NCBI GenBank assembly: GCA_022708025.1
Contig: JAKIZM010000030.1
Location: forward strand, 1-38,481
Length of the DNA stretch: 38,481 bases
From: Bacteroidota bacterium
Lineage (GTDB): Bacteria; Bacteroidota; Ignavibacteria; Ignavibacteriales; Ignavibacteriaceae
Direction of reading: 5' to 3'
In this document: positions 1 through 8,098 of the stretch, one piece after another
How the letters are laid out: every line of letters starts with the position of its first letter
Numbering within the stretch: the stretch's first letter is position 1
The notes under the pieces: model-generated
The model's database searches: none
What the model saw: the letters and a program-made list of their open reading frames with translations, nothing else
What the model was told of the DNA's origin: nothing
Position numbers and translations under genes: made by a program

Positions 1-32
1 CATATGAAGAATAAGTATTGTTGAAAATTTAT

Positions 33-58
33 TTCACCCAATTGGTGAATATTTTTTT
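33..58 (+). terminator. Rho-independent terminator of a gene upstream of the window
   Basis: A 6-bp stem (TTCACC at 33-38, GGTGAA at 44-49) with a 5-base loop is followed directly by a T-rich run at 52-58. It would end a plus-strand transcript entering from the left. About 125 bases of AT-rich sequence then lead to the first gene and should hold its promoter, which I could not place. Confidence 0.5.
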
Positions 59-183
59 CTCTAATTTATCCCTTTTTTTGATATTTAAATAGTCCTTTCT
101 GTATTTCTATTTCGGATTTAAGAAATTAAACACAGTTTGGAGCTAATCACGCTAAAGATTTAGAAAAAAAAGTAACTTATAAT

Positions 184-2271
184 ATGAAAAAACCAAACAG
201 ACTTATTAATACAAAAAATCCTTATCTGCTTCAGCATGCATACAATCCGGTTGATTGGTATCCGTGGTGTGATGAAGCATTTGAAAAGGCAAAAACTGAA
301 AACAAACCAATATTTCTTTCCATTGGTTATTCAACATGTCATTGGTGCCATGTAATGGAGAAAGAATCTTTTGAAGATAAAGAAGTCGCCAACTTGATGA
401 ATGATGCTTTCATCTCAATAAAGGTTGATCGTGAAGAGAGACCCGATATTGATGGAATTTATATGTCTGTATGTCAAATGATAACCGGAAGCGGCGGCTG
501 GCCCTTAACAGTTGTGATGACTCCGGATAAGAAGCCGTTTTTTGTCGGAACTTATTTTCCAAAATACAATCGTTTCAACAGAATTGGTATGATAGAACTT
601 ATTCCAAAATTAAAAGAGATCTGGACAACAAGAAAAGATGAGGTGTTAAGATCTGCGGAGGAAATTACATCAGCTATTAATAATCAAACACCTGAAACAG
701 TATCTGAGGAAATCAATAATGCTATTCTGGATAAAGCTTATAAGGAACTTAACAGAAATTTTGACGAAGAATCTGGTGGCTTTGGTACCGCACCAAAATT
801 TCCATCACCGCATAATCTAATGTTTCTTTTAAGATATTGGAAAAGAAAGAATGAACCCAAAGCTCTTGAAATGGTTGAGAAAACTCTAATACAAATGAGA
901 CTTGGCGGAATTTATGACCATATTGGATTTGGTTTTGCAAGATATTCAACCGATCGAAACTGGCTTGTGCCACATTTTGAAAAGATGCTTTACGATCAGG
1001 CGATGCTTTTAATGGCATATACTGAAACTTATCTGGCAACAAAAAATCAATTTTATAAAAAGACTGCTGAAGAGATTATAGAATATGTTTTAAGAGATAT
1101 GACTCATACCGATGGCGGATTTTACTCTGCAGAAGATGCAGACAGCGAAGGAGAAGAAGGAAAATTTTATTTATGGAATGCAAATGAAATCAGAAATATA
1201 TTAAGCAAAGATGAATCAGATTTAATAATGAAGGTTTTCAATATAAAAGAAAACGGAAACTGGGTTGATGAATCCAAAGGAATAACAACCGGAACAAATA
1301 TTTTCCATCTTAAGAAATCTTCTAAGGAAATTTCTAAAGAGTTGAATTTTACTCGGGACAATTTCTTAGAAAAATTAGAGACAATTCGCAAAAAACTTTT
1401 TGATTACAGAGAAAAAAGAATTCATCCTCATAAAGACGACAAGGTATTAACTGATTGGAATAGTTTAATGATATCGGCTTTAGCGAAAGCATATCAGGCT
1501 TTTAATAACAAAGCATATCTAGACGCTGCTGAAAAATCATTTAATTTTATAGAAAATAATTTAATTAGTAAAAATGGAAAACTACTCCATCGATATAAAG
1601 ACGGAGAAGCAGCAGTTGAAGCATATCTTGATAATTATTCATTTCTTATAAATGCATTACTGGATTTATATGAATCAACATTTAAACCAGAGTATTTTGA
1701 AAAGGCAATTGAGCTTCAATCTATCTTAGACAAAAATTTTTGGGATGAAAAATCCGGTGGATATTTTTTCACATCTATCGATAGCGAAATATTAATAACC
1801 CGGCAAAAAGAACTTTATGATGGTGCAGTTCCATCCGGTAATTCAATATCAGTTTTAAATCTAATCAGATTAAATAGATTCACAACCAATTTAGCTTATC
1901 AAACAAAAATTGATAAGATGGTACAACATTTTTCAGCCCAAATACATAGGATGCCCTCAGCGTTTTGTATGTTAATGTGTGGATTGGAGTTTATGTTCGC
2001 AGAAACATATGAAATTGTTATTGTTTCCTTGAATACAGAAGATATTGATATGAAGATAATGGAATTAATCCGAAGCTATTTTAACCCAAACAAGATCCTG
2101 ATATTAAAACCGACTGAAAATGCTGAAAAATTGGAAAAGATATTTCCTTATATTTTAGAGATGAAATTACTGGAAAATAAAACCACAGTTTATGTTTGCA
2201 GCAATTATAGTTGTAAACAACCGACAAATAACGCGACAAAACTGCGCCAATTATTGGAACAGAAATTTTAA
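184..2271 (+). CDS. Thioredoxin domain-containing protein, DUF255/YyaL (SSP411, spermatogenesis-associated protein 20) family
   Basis: This is a cytoplasmic protein of the widespread YyaL/SSP411 family, whose reaction is not firmly established. The N-terminal thioredoxin-like domain (about residues 1-160) opens with the family signature [17 protein letters not shown] and carries a CHWC active-site motif (C52, C55), followed by [11 protein letters not shown] and GGWPLTV. From about 190 to 560 the sequence looks like an alpha/alpha-toroid of the glycosidase/epimerase kind ([46 protein letters not shown]). The length of 695 residues is normal for the family. The ATG at 184 starts just before the conserved N-terminus. 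No signal peptide is visible. The next gene follows after 74 bases on the same strand and may be co-transcribed, but no functional link is evident. Confidence 0.93.
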   Translation: MKKPNRLINTKNPYLLQHAYNPVDWYPWCDEAFEKAKTENKPIFLSIGYSTCHWCHVMEKESFEDKEVANLMNDAFISIKVDREERPDIDGIYMSVCQMITGSGGWPLTVVMTPDKKPFFVGTYFPKYNRFNRIGMIELIPKLKEIWTTRKDEVLRSAEEITSAINNQTPETVSEEINNAILDKAYKELNRNFDEESGGFGTAPKFPSPHNLMFLLRYWKRKNEPKALEMVEKTLIQMRLGGIYDHIGFGFARYSTDRNWLVPHFEKMLYDQAMLLMAYTETYLATKNQFYKKTAEEIIEYVLRDMTHTDGGFYSAEDADSEGEEGKFYLWNANEIRNILSKDESDLIMKVFNIKENGNWVDESKGITTGTNIFHLKKSSKEISKELNFTRDNFLEKLETIRKKLFDYREKRIHPHKDDKVLTDWNSLMISALAKAYQAFNNKAYLDAAEKSFNFIENNLISKNGKLLHRYKDGEAAVEAYLDNYSFLINALLDLYESTFKPEYFEKAIELQSILDKNFWDEKSGGYFFTSIDSEILITRQKELYDGAVPSGNSISVLNLIRLNRFTTNLAYQTKIDKMVQHFSAQIHRMPSAFCMLMCGLEFMFAETYEIVIVSLNTEDIDMKIMELIRSYFNPNKILILKPTENAEKLEKIFPYILEMKLLENKTTVYVCSNYSCKQPTNNATKLRQLLEQKF

Positions 2272-2345
2272 CTATATAAAAAGTAGATAATTAATATTTG
2301 TTAAAGTAATTTTGCAAGGCTAACTAGAAAATAACCGGAGAAACA

Positions 2346-3908
2346 GTGAGCTCAGATAATAAATTCGTAAGATCCTTAATTGAAAGTGCAAAACTCGGAA
2401 ACAATGCTGCTATTGAACAGCTTTTTCAGATGAATCTTGCTAAAATATATGCATTTGCACTCAGATTGACCGCAAACAAATCGTTAGCTGAAACAATTAC
2501 TAAGGATACTTTTATTGAAGCCTGGAAAAAAATTAATCTCGTTCGTTCTGATGCCTCTTTGCTTAAATGGTTAAGTTCAATAACAGTTTATAAGACTCTT
2601 GATGCTTTTAGAAATAAAAAATCAAAGAACAAAGTTGATCATAAAGAGTTTAAAGAACTGGAATCAAAATGCGAACTGGATAAGTATATAATTGTTCTTC
2701 CGGATCAAGAGAGAATGATTTTTGTTCTTAATAAAGTTGAAGGTTACAGTCTGGATGAAATTTCAGATATGATGGGAATAAAAAAAGATCAGGTGAAAGC
2801 TAATCTAGATATTGCAATTGATAAGCTTACGGAAAGTATGCCCGCAATTAAAGATGAGAAAATATTAGTTGAGAAACTTTCGCAATTACAACCGGAAATG
2901 CAGCCTTCTGTTGAAGTAAGAGATGGTATATTCTCTTATATAATGGATGAAAAAATCCGCGAGCAAAAAGAACAGGAAAAAATCGCTGCAGCATTAGCTG
3001 AAAAGGAAAGAAGAGAAAATCCCGAAGAAGAACCTGAAGAGGTTAAAGATTTTTTTCCGGAACCTACTGTTGTAAAACCTAAAAGAGAGTTTAAGATTAA
3101 TTTTGGAATAATAAGGAAAACCCTGTATAGTATTGTTGTACTGCTTGTATTAATAGTTGCTTATATGTTTATTACAGCACCTTCGGGAGGATGGGAAGTT
3201 GTATCATTGACGGGACATCCAAAATTGGACAACAAAGTAATGAGTAAAAGCGATGATTGGTCTGCTGAAGGAGTTATCCAGAATGATGAGAACTCATCAG
3301 TTACTTTTTCAATTCCTAAAATAGGAAGAATTTTTATAGATGCTTCAACCAATATAAGCAGAACAAATAACGATCAGATAAAACTTGAAAAAGGACAGAT
3401 TAAAAAATTCGAAGGTGATGCGACTGATGTTTTAACTGTTATTACATCTTTAGCAAAATTTACTGAGTTGTATAAAGGGAGTGCTTTCAAGTTAAGTGTT
3501 GGCAATGATGATATGAGTAAAATATTTGTGGAAAGCGGATGGGTTATTGTAACCGTTAAAGAATTTGACTCTTACGTTCCGAAAAATTTTAGCTGCCTGG
3601 TGATGAGAGGAAAATATGCAATACCATACCCAGTGGATACCACTCCTCAATTGATTAGCTTGTTTGAGAATTATTCGGGTGCAAATGATCCTTCAGTAGG
3701 AACAATACTGGCACTTGCAACTAAAAAAGAATCTCTTTCCCTTTGGCATTTGCTTCAATTAGTTAGTAACGAAGATAGATTTCTTCTATTTGATAAATTG
3801 AACGAATTGGTTCCAGCTCCAAATGGGGTTACAAAAGCCGGGATACAAGGGCTAAACAAAGATATGCTTTTGAAGTGGCGTCAGGAAATTGAACTTAAGG
3901 TTGATTGA
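2346..3908 (+). CDS. ECF sigma factor fused to a transmembrane helix and FecR-like sensor domain
   Basis: This is a 520-residue fusion. Residues about 21-90 read as sigma-70 region 2 (KDTFIEAWKKI, LLKWLSSITVYKTLDAFRNKK). Residues 115-165 read as region 4 with a helix-turn-helix (LPDQERMIFVLNKVEGYSLDEIS, then MMGIKKDQVKANLDIAIDKL). A charged linker rich in E and K (about 200-250) leads to one membrane helix (about 258-277, VVLLVLIVAYMF). The outer part (about 300-420) resembles a FecR domain (IGRIFIDASTNISR, IKLEKGQIKKFEG, VESGWVIVTV). The start is GTG at 2346, chosen because GGAG lies at a good distance before it and the reading frame is continuous. A normal ECF sigma factor has about 180-200 residues and a separate anti-sigma/FecR partner; here both are one polypeptide that would hold the sigma part at the membrane. 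No frameshift is visible. The FecR assignment is by pattern and less certain than the sigma part. Confidence 0.82.
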   Translation: MSSDNKFVRSLIESAKLGNNAAIEQLFQMNLAKIYAFALRLTANKSLAETITKDTFIEAWKKINLVRSDASLLKWLSSITVYKTLDAFRNKKSKNKVDHKEFKELESKCELDKYIIVLPDQERMIFVLNKVEGYSLDEISDMMGIKKDQVKANLDIAIDKLTESMPAIKDEKILVEKLSQLQPEMQPSVEVRDGIFSYIMDEKIREQKEQEKIAAALAEKERRENPEEEPEEVKDFFPEPTVVKPKREFKINFGIIRKTLYSIVVLLVLIVAYMFITAPSGGWEVVSLTGHPKLDNKVMSKSDDWSAEGVIQNDENSSVTFSIPKIGRIFIDASTNISRTNNDQIKLEKGQIKKFEGDATDVLTVITSLAKFTELYKGSAFKLSVGNDDMSKIFVESGWVIVTVKEFDSYVPKNFSCLVMRGKYAIPYPVDTTPQLISLFENYSGANDPSVGTILALATKKESLSLWHLLQLVSNEDRFLLFDKLNELVPAPNGVTKAGIQGLNKDMLLKWRQEIELKVD

Positions 3909-4050
3909 TTATTCTGTTTTCTTAGCGAGCTTTGTCTTTATCTTTTTTTTGTGCGCTTTGCGTGAAAAGTTTTGAGCGGTTGGTTCACGTCAAGAACGAA
4001 AAGGTATTTTGCTAAAACTGCATAGATCTTTTAAATTTATCTCAACAGCA

Positions 4051-5466
4051 TCATCTTTTAGGTTTATAAAAGTGTGAACTCTGTCCTAAGAACACTTCTG
4101 CCGCATCCATAATTGTTTCTGATAAAGTAGGATGTGGATGAATTGTAAGTTTTAAGTCAGTTACATTGGCACCCATTTCAATTGCAAGAACACCTTCAGC
4201 AATCAACTCGCCTGCACCAGGTCCGCAAATTCCCATTCCCAAAATTCTTTGTGTATCAGGATCAACAATTAATTTTGTGACACCATCATTTCTATCCAAT
4301 GTAACTGCACGACCGCTTGCCGCCCAGGGAAATTTTGCAACTTCGTATTTTATACCTTCTTTCTTTGCGTGTTCTTCGGTTAATCCAGCCCAGGCAATTT
4401 CAGGATCGGTAAAAACAACAGCAGGAATTGCAAGTGGTTCAAAATATGCTTTATGACCGGCAATAACTTCAACTGCAACCCTTCCTTCGTGTGATGCTTT
4501 ATGTGCAAGCATCGGTTCTCCGGCAATATCACCGATTGCAAAAATATTGGGATCGGTTGTTCTTAATTGTTTATCAACTTTTATCCAGCCACGGTCTGTC
4601 AGAGTAACTTTTGTGTTTTCTAAACCAAGTCCGCGTGTTTCCGGTTTTCTTCCGATTGACATCAAAACATAATCATAAACTTTATCAGAAATATTTCCTT
4701 TATCATCCTGAATCTTAACACTTATTCCATCTTTAACTTCTTTCATTTCTAATACTTTACTGTTAAGCATTATTTCAGCAAAGGATTTTTTAATCCGTAT
4801 TGAAAGATAATTTACTAAATCACGATCGGCACCTGGCAATAATCCAGGCATCATTTCAACAACTGATACTTTAGTGCCTAACGCCTGATAGACTGAGCCA
4901 AGCTCTAAACCGATATATCCGCCGCCAATTACTAAAAGTGACTTTGGAATCTCAGGCAAATCAAGTGCTGAAGTGGAGTTGAGCAATCTTTTGGATTGAA
5001 TGTTTAATGCTGGAATTGTTGTTATAACAGATCCGGTTGCAACTATAGCTTTATCAAAAGAATGTTCAATTGTTTGTCCGTCCGATTTTTCAATTTTTAA
5101 TGTAGATGAGTTTATAAAACTAGCTCTGCCCTGAATAAAATTTACTTTGCGCTGTTTAGCTATTTGTCCAAGCCCGCCTGTAAGCTTGGTAACAACATTA
5201 TTCTTAAAATCTCTTAGTTTATTGATATCAATTTTGGGACTACCAAACTCAACTCCCCAATTTTTTGCATCTTCAGCTTCGTGAATAAGCTTAGCAACAT
5301 GCAATAATGCTTTTGAGGGAATACATCCGCGATAAAGGCAAACGCCTCCGGGATTTTTTTCAAGATCAATTAGGGTAACATCCATTCCAAGATCGGCAGC
5401 GAGAAAAGCAGCAACATATCCGCCTGGTCCGCCGCCAATAACTGTTAATTTTATTTTATCATTCAT
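4051..5466 (-). CDS. lpdA: Dihydrolipoyl dehydrogenase (E3 of the pyruvate dehydrogenase complex)
   Basis: E3 is the FAD- and NAD-dependent flavoprotein that re-oxidises the dihydrolipoyl groups of E2. The N-terminal FAD-binding motif GGGPGGYVAA is followed by the redox-active disulfide in GVCLYRGCIPSKALL (C43, C48). A second nucleotide-binding fold (VIGGGYIGLELGS) binds NAD. The FAD motif ATDPNIFAIGD-type (here TTDPNIFAIGDIAGEPMLAHKA) and the C-terminal HPHPTLSE with the catalytic His445-Glu450 pair complete the enzyme. The length of 471 residues is normal. It is the last gene of the aceE-aceF-lpdA operon, but the four-helix-bundle gene is inserted just before it: that gene's stop codon lies 15 bases from this ATG, and a repeat arm starts only 5 bases upstream. 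No Shine-Dalgarno sequence is visible there. Confidence 0.97.
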   Translation of the reverse strand: MNDKIKLTVIGGGPGGYVAAFLAADLGMDVTLIDLEKNPGGVCLYRGCIPSKALLHVAKLIHEAEDAKNWGVEFGSPKIDINKLRDFKNNVVTKLTGGLGQIAKQRKVNFIQGRASFINSSTLKIEKSDGQTIEHSFDKAIVATGSVITTIPALNIQSKRLLNSTSALDLPEIPKSLLVIGGGYIGLELGSVYQALGTKVSVVEMMPGLLPGADRDLVNYLSIRIKKSFAEIMLNSKVLEMKEVKDGISVKIQDDKGNISDKVYDYVLMSIGRKPETRGLGLENTKVTLTDRGWIKVDKQLRTTDPNIFAIGDIAGEPMLAHKASHEGRVAVEVIAGHKAYFEPLAIPAVVFTDPEIAWAGLTEEHAKKEGIKYEVAKFPWAASGRAVTLDRNDGVTKLIVDPDTQRILGMGICGPGAGELIAEGVLAIEMGANVTDLKLTIHPHPTLSETIMDAAEVFLGQSSHFYKPKR

Positions 5467-5470
5467 AATT

Positions 5471-5499
5471 AAAGAGTAAGACTAAGAGTGAGAGTGTGA
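5471..5499. repeat. Inverted-repeat arm, lpdA side of the four-helix-bundle gene
   Basis: This purine-rich 29-base arm (core AGAGTGAGAGTG) matches the reverse complement of 5898-5926 at 22 of 29 positions without gaps. It covers the last codons of the four-helix gene (Ser-His-Ser-His-Ser and stop). Confidence 0.65.
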
Positions 5500-5907
5500 A
5501 TTATCTAATTTATAATTTTCTGAGTCTTCATAAACCCTATCGGAATTACTTTTTATTAATCCAATCAACATTGCAACGATTTCATTAAGCATTTCTTTAC
5601 CAATAGTTTTTTCATCTTCATTTATTATATTTTTAATGAACAGAACATCCAAACAAGCTGCAGATTCCAAAGTTGAACCTATAGAAATATCAAAATATCT
5701 GCACTTATCTTTTGAAGAAAACTTTCCATTTCCTTCAGCAATATTTAAAAGAATTGAGATTGATGCGCGATCCAACTGATCTTTTATTTCAGATTTATAT
5801 TGTATCCTTGAAAGAATTTTATGAGTGAATTGAATAAACGCCAAAGCTTTTTTATAAACATTCAGTTTTTCGTGATCAAAATAATATTCTTTCTTTTTCT
5901 CACTCAT
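5482..5907 (-). CDS. Four-helix bundle protein (23S rRNA-intervening sequence protein family)
   Basis: A 141-residue all-helical protein with the family's features: FDHEKLNVYKKALAFI at the N-terminus, then DQLDRASISILLNIAEGNGKF and SKDKCRYFDISIGSTLESAACLDVL. This family (PF05635-type) was first noted in intervening sequences of bacterial 23S rRNA, forms pentamers of four-helix bundles, and has no settled function. It lies in the pyruvate dehydrogenase operon between aceF and lpdA, on the same strand, with 17 bases to aceF and 15 to lpdA. Both ends of its reading frame run into the flanking inverted repeats. Nothing in pyruvate metabolism calls for it, so it is most likely a passenger. Confidence 0.9.
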   Translation of the reverse strand: MSEKKKEYYFDHEKLNVYKKALAFIQFTHKILSRIQYKSEIKDQLDRASISILLNIAEGNGKFSSKDKCRYFDISIGSTLESAACLDVLFIKNIINEDEKTIGKEMLNEIVAMLIGLIKSNSDRVYEDSENYKLDNSHSHS

Positions 5908-5926
5908 ACTCTCAATCTCAATCTTT
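5898..5926. repeat. Inverted-repeat arm, aceF side of the four-helix-bundle gene
   Basis: Partner of 5471-5499 (22 of 29 bases when inverted). It covers the start codon and first codons of the four-helix gene and two bases of the aceF stop codon. Confidence 0.65.
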
Positions 5927-7586
5927 AAAGAAGTCTAAGCGGCTGCTCCAAAGCTTCAACTACGAATCTTAAAAACCTGATTGCATCTGCACCATCAATA
6001 ATTCTATGATCGTAAGATAATGACAATGGAAGCATTAACCTTGGCTCAAATACTCCAAAGCCATTCCAAACAGGCTCATTAGCTCCGCGAGAGACACCAA
6101 GTATTGCAACTTCAGGTGAATTAACAATCGGAGTAAAATATGTTCCGCCAATTCCACCAAGATTTGAGATTGAGAAACATCCGCCTTGCAAATCATCTAA
6201 TCCGATTTTTTTATTGCGCGCTTTTTCTGCTAACGAGTTCAGCTCGACTGAAATTTCAACCAAAGATTTTTTATCTGCATTTTTAATAACCGGAACAATC
6301 AATCCTAACTCAGTATCCACAGCAATTCCGATGTTGAAATAATTCTTGTAAATAATTTCTTTCTTTTCCATATCAATACTTGAATTGAACTGAGGAAACT
6401 TCTTCAAAGCCTCAACTATTATTCTTACAAGAATTGCTGTAACAGTAAGCTTAGATTGTGAATTTTTATTCAGTTCTTTTCTTGATTTTTCAAGTAAAGT
6501 AATATCAGCTTTATCAAACTGAGTAACATGCGGAATTGTTGCCCAAGCATAGCTAAGATGTTCTGCTGTTTTCTTACGAATATTTGTCATCTCAACTTTC
6601 TTGATCTCACCGAATTTCGAAAAGTCTGGCAGTGTTTCTGCTTTTATATTCAGTCCTGTGCCACCACCCTGTGCATAAGATTCGTGTAATTTCTTAGAAT
6701 AAGCTTTAACATCATCCATTGAAATTCTGCCGCCAGGACCAGTGCCGGGAACTTTATTTATATCAACACCAATTTCACGAGCAATTCTTCTTACAGATGG
6801 AGCTGCTGGAGCTGCGCCTTTTAAAATTGGCGGTTGTTTATCAGGTGCTTCCATTGTCTGTATAGAAGGACGTTCGCCTGTTTTTATTTCCGGTGTTTCT
6901 TGTTTTATTTCTTCTTTAACTGTTTGTTCTTTCGTTGGCTCAACCCTTTCAGTTGATTTAGTCTCTGCCGGAGCCTGATCACTAGTTTCAACTTTGATCA
7001 TTACAGCACCGACTTTTGCTTTTTCACCGGTTTTTATCAAAACTTCAACAACTTTGCCTGCAAGAGATGAGGGAACTTCTATTGTAGCTTTTTCTGTTTC
7101 GATTTCAAGCAGAGGTTGATCTTTTTCAATTACATCGCCAACCTTAACAAGAACTTCAACAACATTTGCTGAGTCAATGTTTTCACCAAGCTCAGGTAAA
7201 CGAAATTCTTTTATTTCTTTTTTCCCGGTTGGTTTGGAATCAACTGCAGGTTTTGGAGCTGCTTGCGGTGTTGATTTAGGTTTCTCAGCTTCAGTCTTTG
7301 ATACGATTTCAACTTTTTCCTTCTTGGAATCGGTTTCAGTTGCTTTCCCGTCTTCTTCAACAACTAAAACTATTGCGCCTACTTTAACTTTATCACCGCT
7401 TTTAACATTTAGCTTTACAATTTTTCCTTCTACTGTAGAGGGAACTTCGATTGTAGCTTTTTCAGTTTCAATCTCAAGTATCGCTTGATCTTTTGTAATT
7501 GTATCTCCTACTTTAACGAGAACTTCAACTACTTCTGCAGAATCTATGTTCTCGCCAAGTTCCGGTAATTTAAATTCTTTTGTCAT
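5925..7586 (-). CDS. aceF: Pyruvate dehydrogenase E2, dihydrolipoyllysine-residue acetyltransferase
   Basis: E2 is the core of the pyruvate dehydrogenase complex and moves the acetyl group from lipoate to CoA. Two lipoyl domains are visible, each with the ETEKAT motif (lipoyl lysines K43 and K166), separated by a linker rich in K, P, E, T and A. A second flexible linker (about 205-260) leads to the E1/E3-binding domain at about 262-296 (APSVRRIAREIGVDINKVPG, then GGRISMDDVKAY). The catalytic domain follows and ends with DHRIIDGADA, holding the catalytic His527 and Asp531. The length of 553 residues suits a two-lipoyl E2 (Escherichia coli has three lipoyl domains). It lies between aceE and lpdA on the same strand; small unrelated genes separate it from both. 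Confidence 0.96.
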   Translation of the reverse strand: MTKEFKLPELGENIDSAEVVEVLVKVGDTITKDQAILEIETEKATIEVPSTVEGKIVKLNVKSGDKVKVGAIVLVVEEDGKATETDSKKEKVEIVSKTEAEKPKSTPQAAPKPAVDSKPTGKKEIKEFRLPELGENIDSANVVEVLVKVGDVIEKDQPLLEIETEKATIEVPSSLAGKVVEVLIKTGEKAKVGAVMIKVETSDQAPAETKSTERVEPTKEQTVKEEIKQETPEIKTGERPSIQTMEAPDKQPPILKGAAPAAPSVRRIAREIGVDINKVPGTGPGGRISMDDVKAYSKKLHESYAQGGGTGLNIKAETLPDFSKFGEIKKVEMTNIRKKTAEHLSYAWATIPHVTQFDKADITLLEKSRKELNKNSQSKLTVTAILVRIIVEALKKFPQFNSSIDMEKKEIIYKNYFNIGIAVDTELGLIVPVIKNADKKSLVEISVELNSLAEKARNKKIGLDDLQGGCFSISNLGGIGGTYFTPIVNSPEVAILGVSRGANEPVWNGFGVFEPRLMLPLSLSYDHRIIDGADAIRFLRFVVEALEQPLRLL

Positions 7587-7636
7587 CTTAAAATCCTGAT
7601 TATTTTTCTGTTACTCTCAAATCATAATTCTTACAC

Positions 7637-7671
7637 AGAGAGCCTCTGAGAAGTCCCTGAGAGCCACAGAG
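7637..7671. repeat. Inverted-repeat arm, aceF side of the GxxExxY gene
   Basis: This ACAGAG-rich arm pairs with 8044-8078: 24 of 35 bases without gaps, and 12 of 15 in the core next to the gene (CTGAGAGCCACAGAG). It ends exactly at the base before the stop codon of the GxxExxY gene. ACAGAG also recurs within the arm. Confidence 0.6.
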
Positions 7672-8043
7672 TTATAAAATATATCTTTTAATACCTTCCT
7701 TTAATCTTAATACATTAAAGTTTATTAACAAACCTATTTTCTTTTTAGCAAACTTAAGATAAGTTAAAATTTGAGCTTCATAGACAGGATTAAAATCATC
7801 AACAGTTTTTAACTCTAAAATAACTTTATCTTCTACAATTAAATCAGCCCGATATCCGCAATCAAGTTTTATTTCTTTGTAAACAACCGGAATAGCTTTT
7901 TGTCTTTCAACTTTTAATCCTGCTTTTTCTAATTCGTAAAAAAGACATTCCTCATAAGCTGATTCAAGTAATCCCGGACCAAGTTCTTTATGAACATTAA
8001 TTGCACAGCCAATAATCACTTCAGTTAAATCTTCATATAACAT
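7672..8043 (-). CDS. GxxExxY protein (PD-(D/E)XK nuclease-like small protein)
   Basis: A 123-residue protein with the naming motif in ELGPGLLESAYEECL (G-x2-E-x2-Y). A PD-(D/E)XK-like core follows: the Asp in YRADLIVEDKVILELKTV and the E-L-K of the same segment. The C-terminal half (EAQILTYLKFAKKKIGLLINF) is the family's usual ending, and the length is typical. Nuclease activity has not been shown for the family as far as I know. The gene sits on the coding strand of the pyruvate dehydrogenase operon between aceE (55 bases away) and aceF (85 bases away), framed by inverted repeats that touch its start and stop codons. It is probably a passenger rather than part of the metabolic operon. Confidence 0.92.
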   Translation of the reverse strand: MLYEDLTEVIIGCAINVHKELGPGLLESAYEECLFYELEKAGLKVERQKAIPVVYKEIKLDCGYRADLIVEDKVILELKTVDDFNPVYEAQILTYLKFAKKKIGLLINFNVLRLKEGIKRYIL

Positions 8044-8078
8044 CTCTGTGTTCCTCAGTGTGTTCTCTGTGCATCTCC
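8044..8078. repeat. Inverted-repeat arm, aceE side of the GxxExxY gene
   Basis: Partner of 7637-7671. It starts at the base next to the GxxExxY start codon and contains CTCTGTG twice. Confidence 0.6.
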
Positions 8079-8098
8079 GTGAAATTAACTTATTTTAA

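Larger units (their letters stand above)
5471..5926 (-). mobile_element. Candidate intercistronic cassette: four-helix-bundle gene between two inverted arms
   Basis: The gene at 5482-5907 is bounded by imperfect inverted repeats (5471-5499 and 5898-5926). The cassette fills the space between the aceF stop codon (which lies inside the outer arm) and the lpdA start. In the operon transcript the arms could pair into a stem of about 29 bp with mismatches, with the gene in the loop. This is the same arrangement as the family's known location inside intervening sequences of 23S rRNA. No transposase or target-site duplication is visible. That it is mobile or excised from the RNA is inference. Confidence 0.5.
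7637..8078 (-). mobile_element. Candidate intercistronic cassette: GxxExxY gene between ACAGAG-type inverted arms
   Basis: The GxxExxY reading frame is flanked to the base by imperfect inverted repeats of the CACAGAG/CTCTGTG type. From memory, similar CTCTGTG-rich sequences are often seen beside GxxExxY genes in other genomes. The cassette occupies the aceE-aceF junction of the operon. No transposase is present, so any mobility would need help from elsewhere. The repeats are seen directly; movement and RNA processing are inferred. Confidence 0.5.

Noticed and set aside
6742..7488. Plus-strand reading frames of 78 and 103 codons opposite aceF
   Set aside because: They are mirror frames of the Ala/Lys/Glu-rich lipoyl domains and linkers, with Ser/Ala/Phe-rich composition and no start signals.
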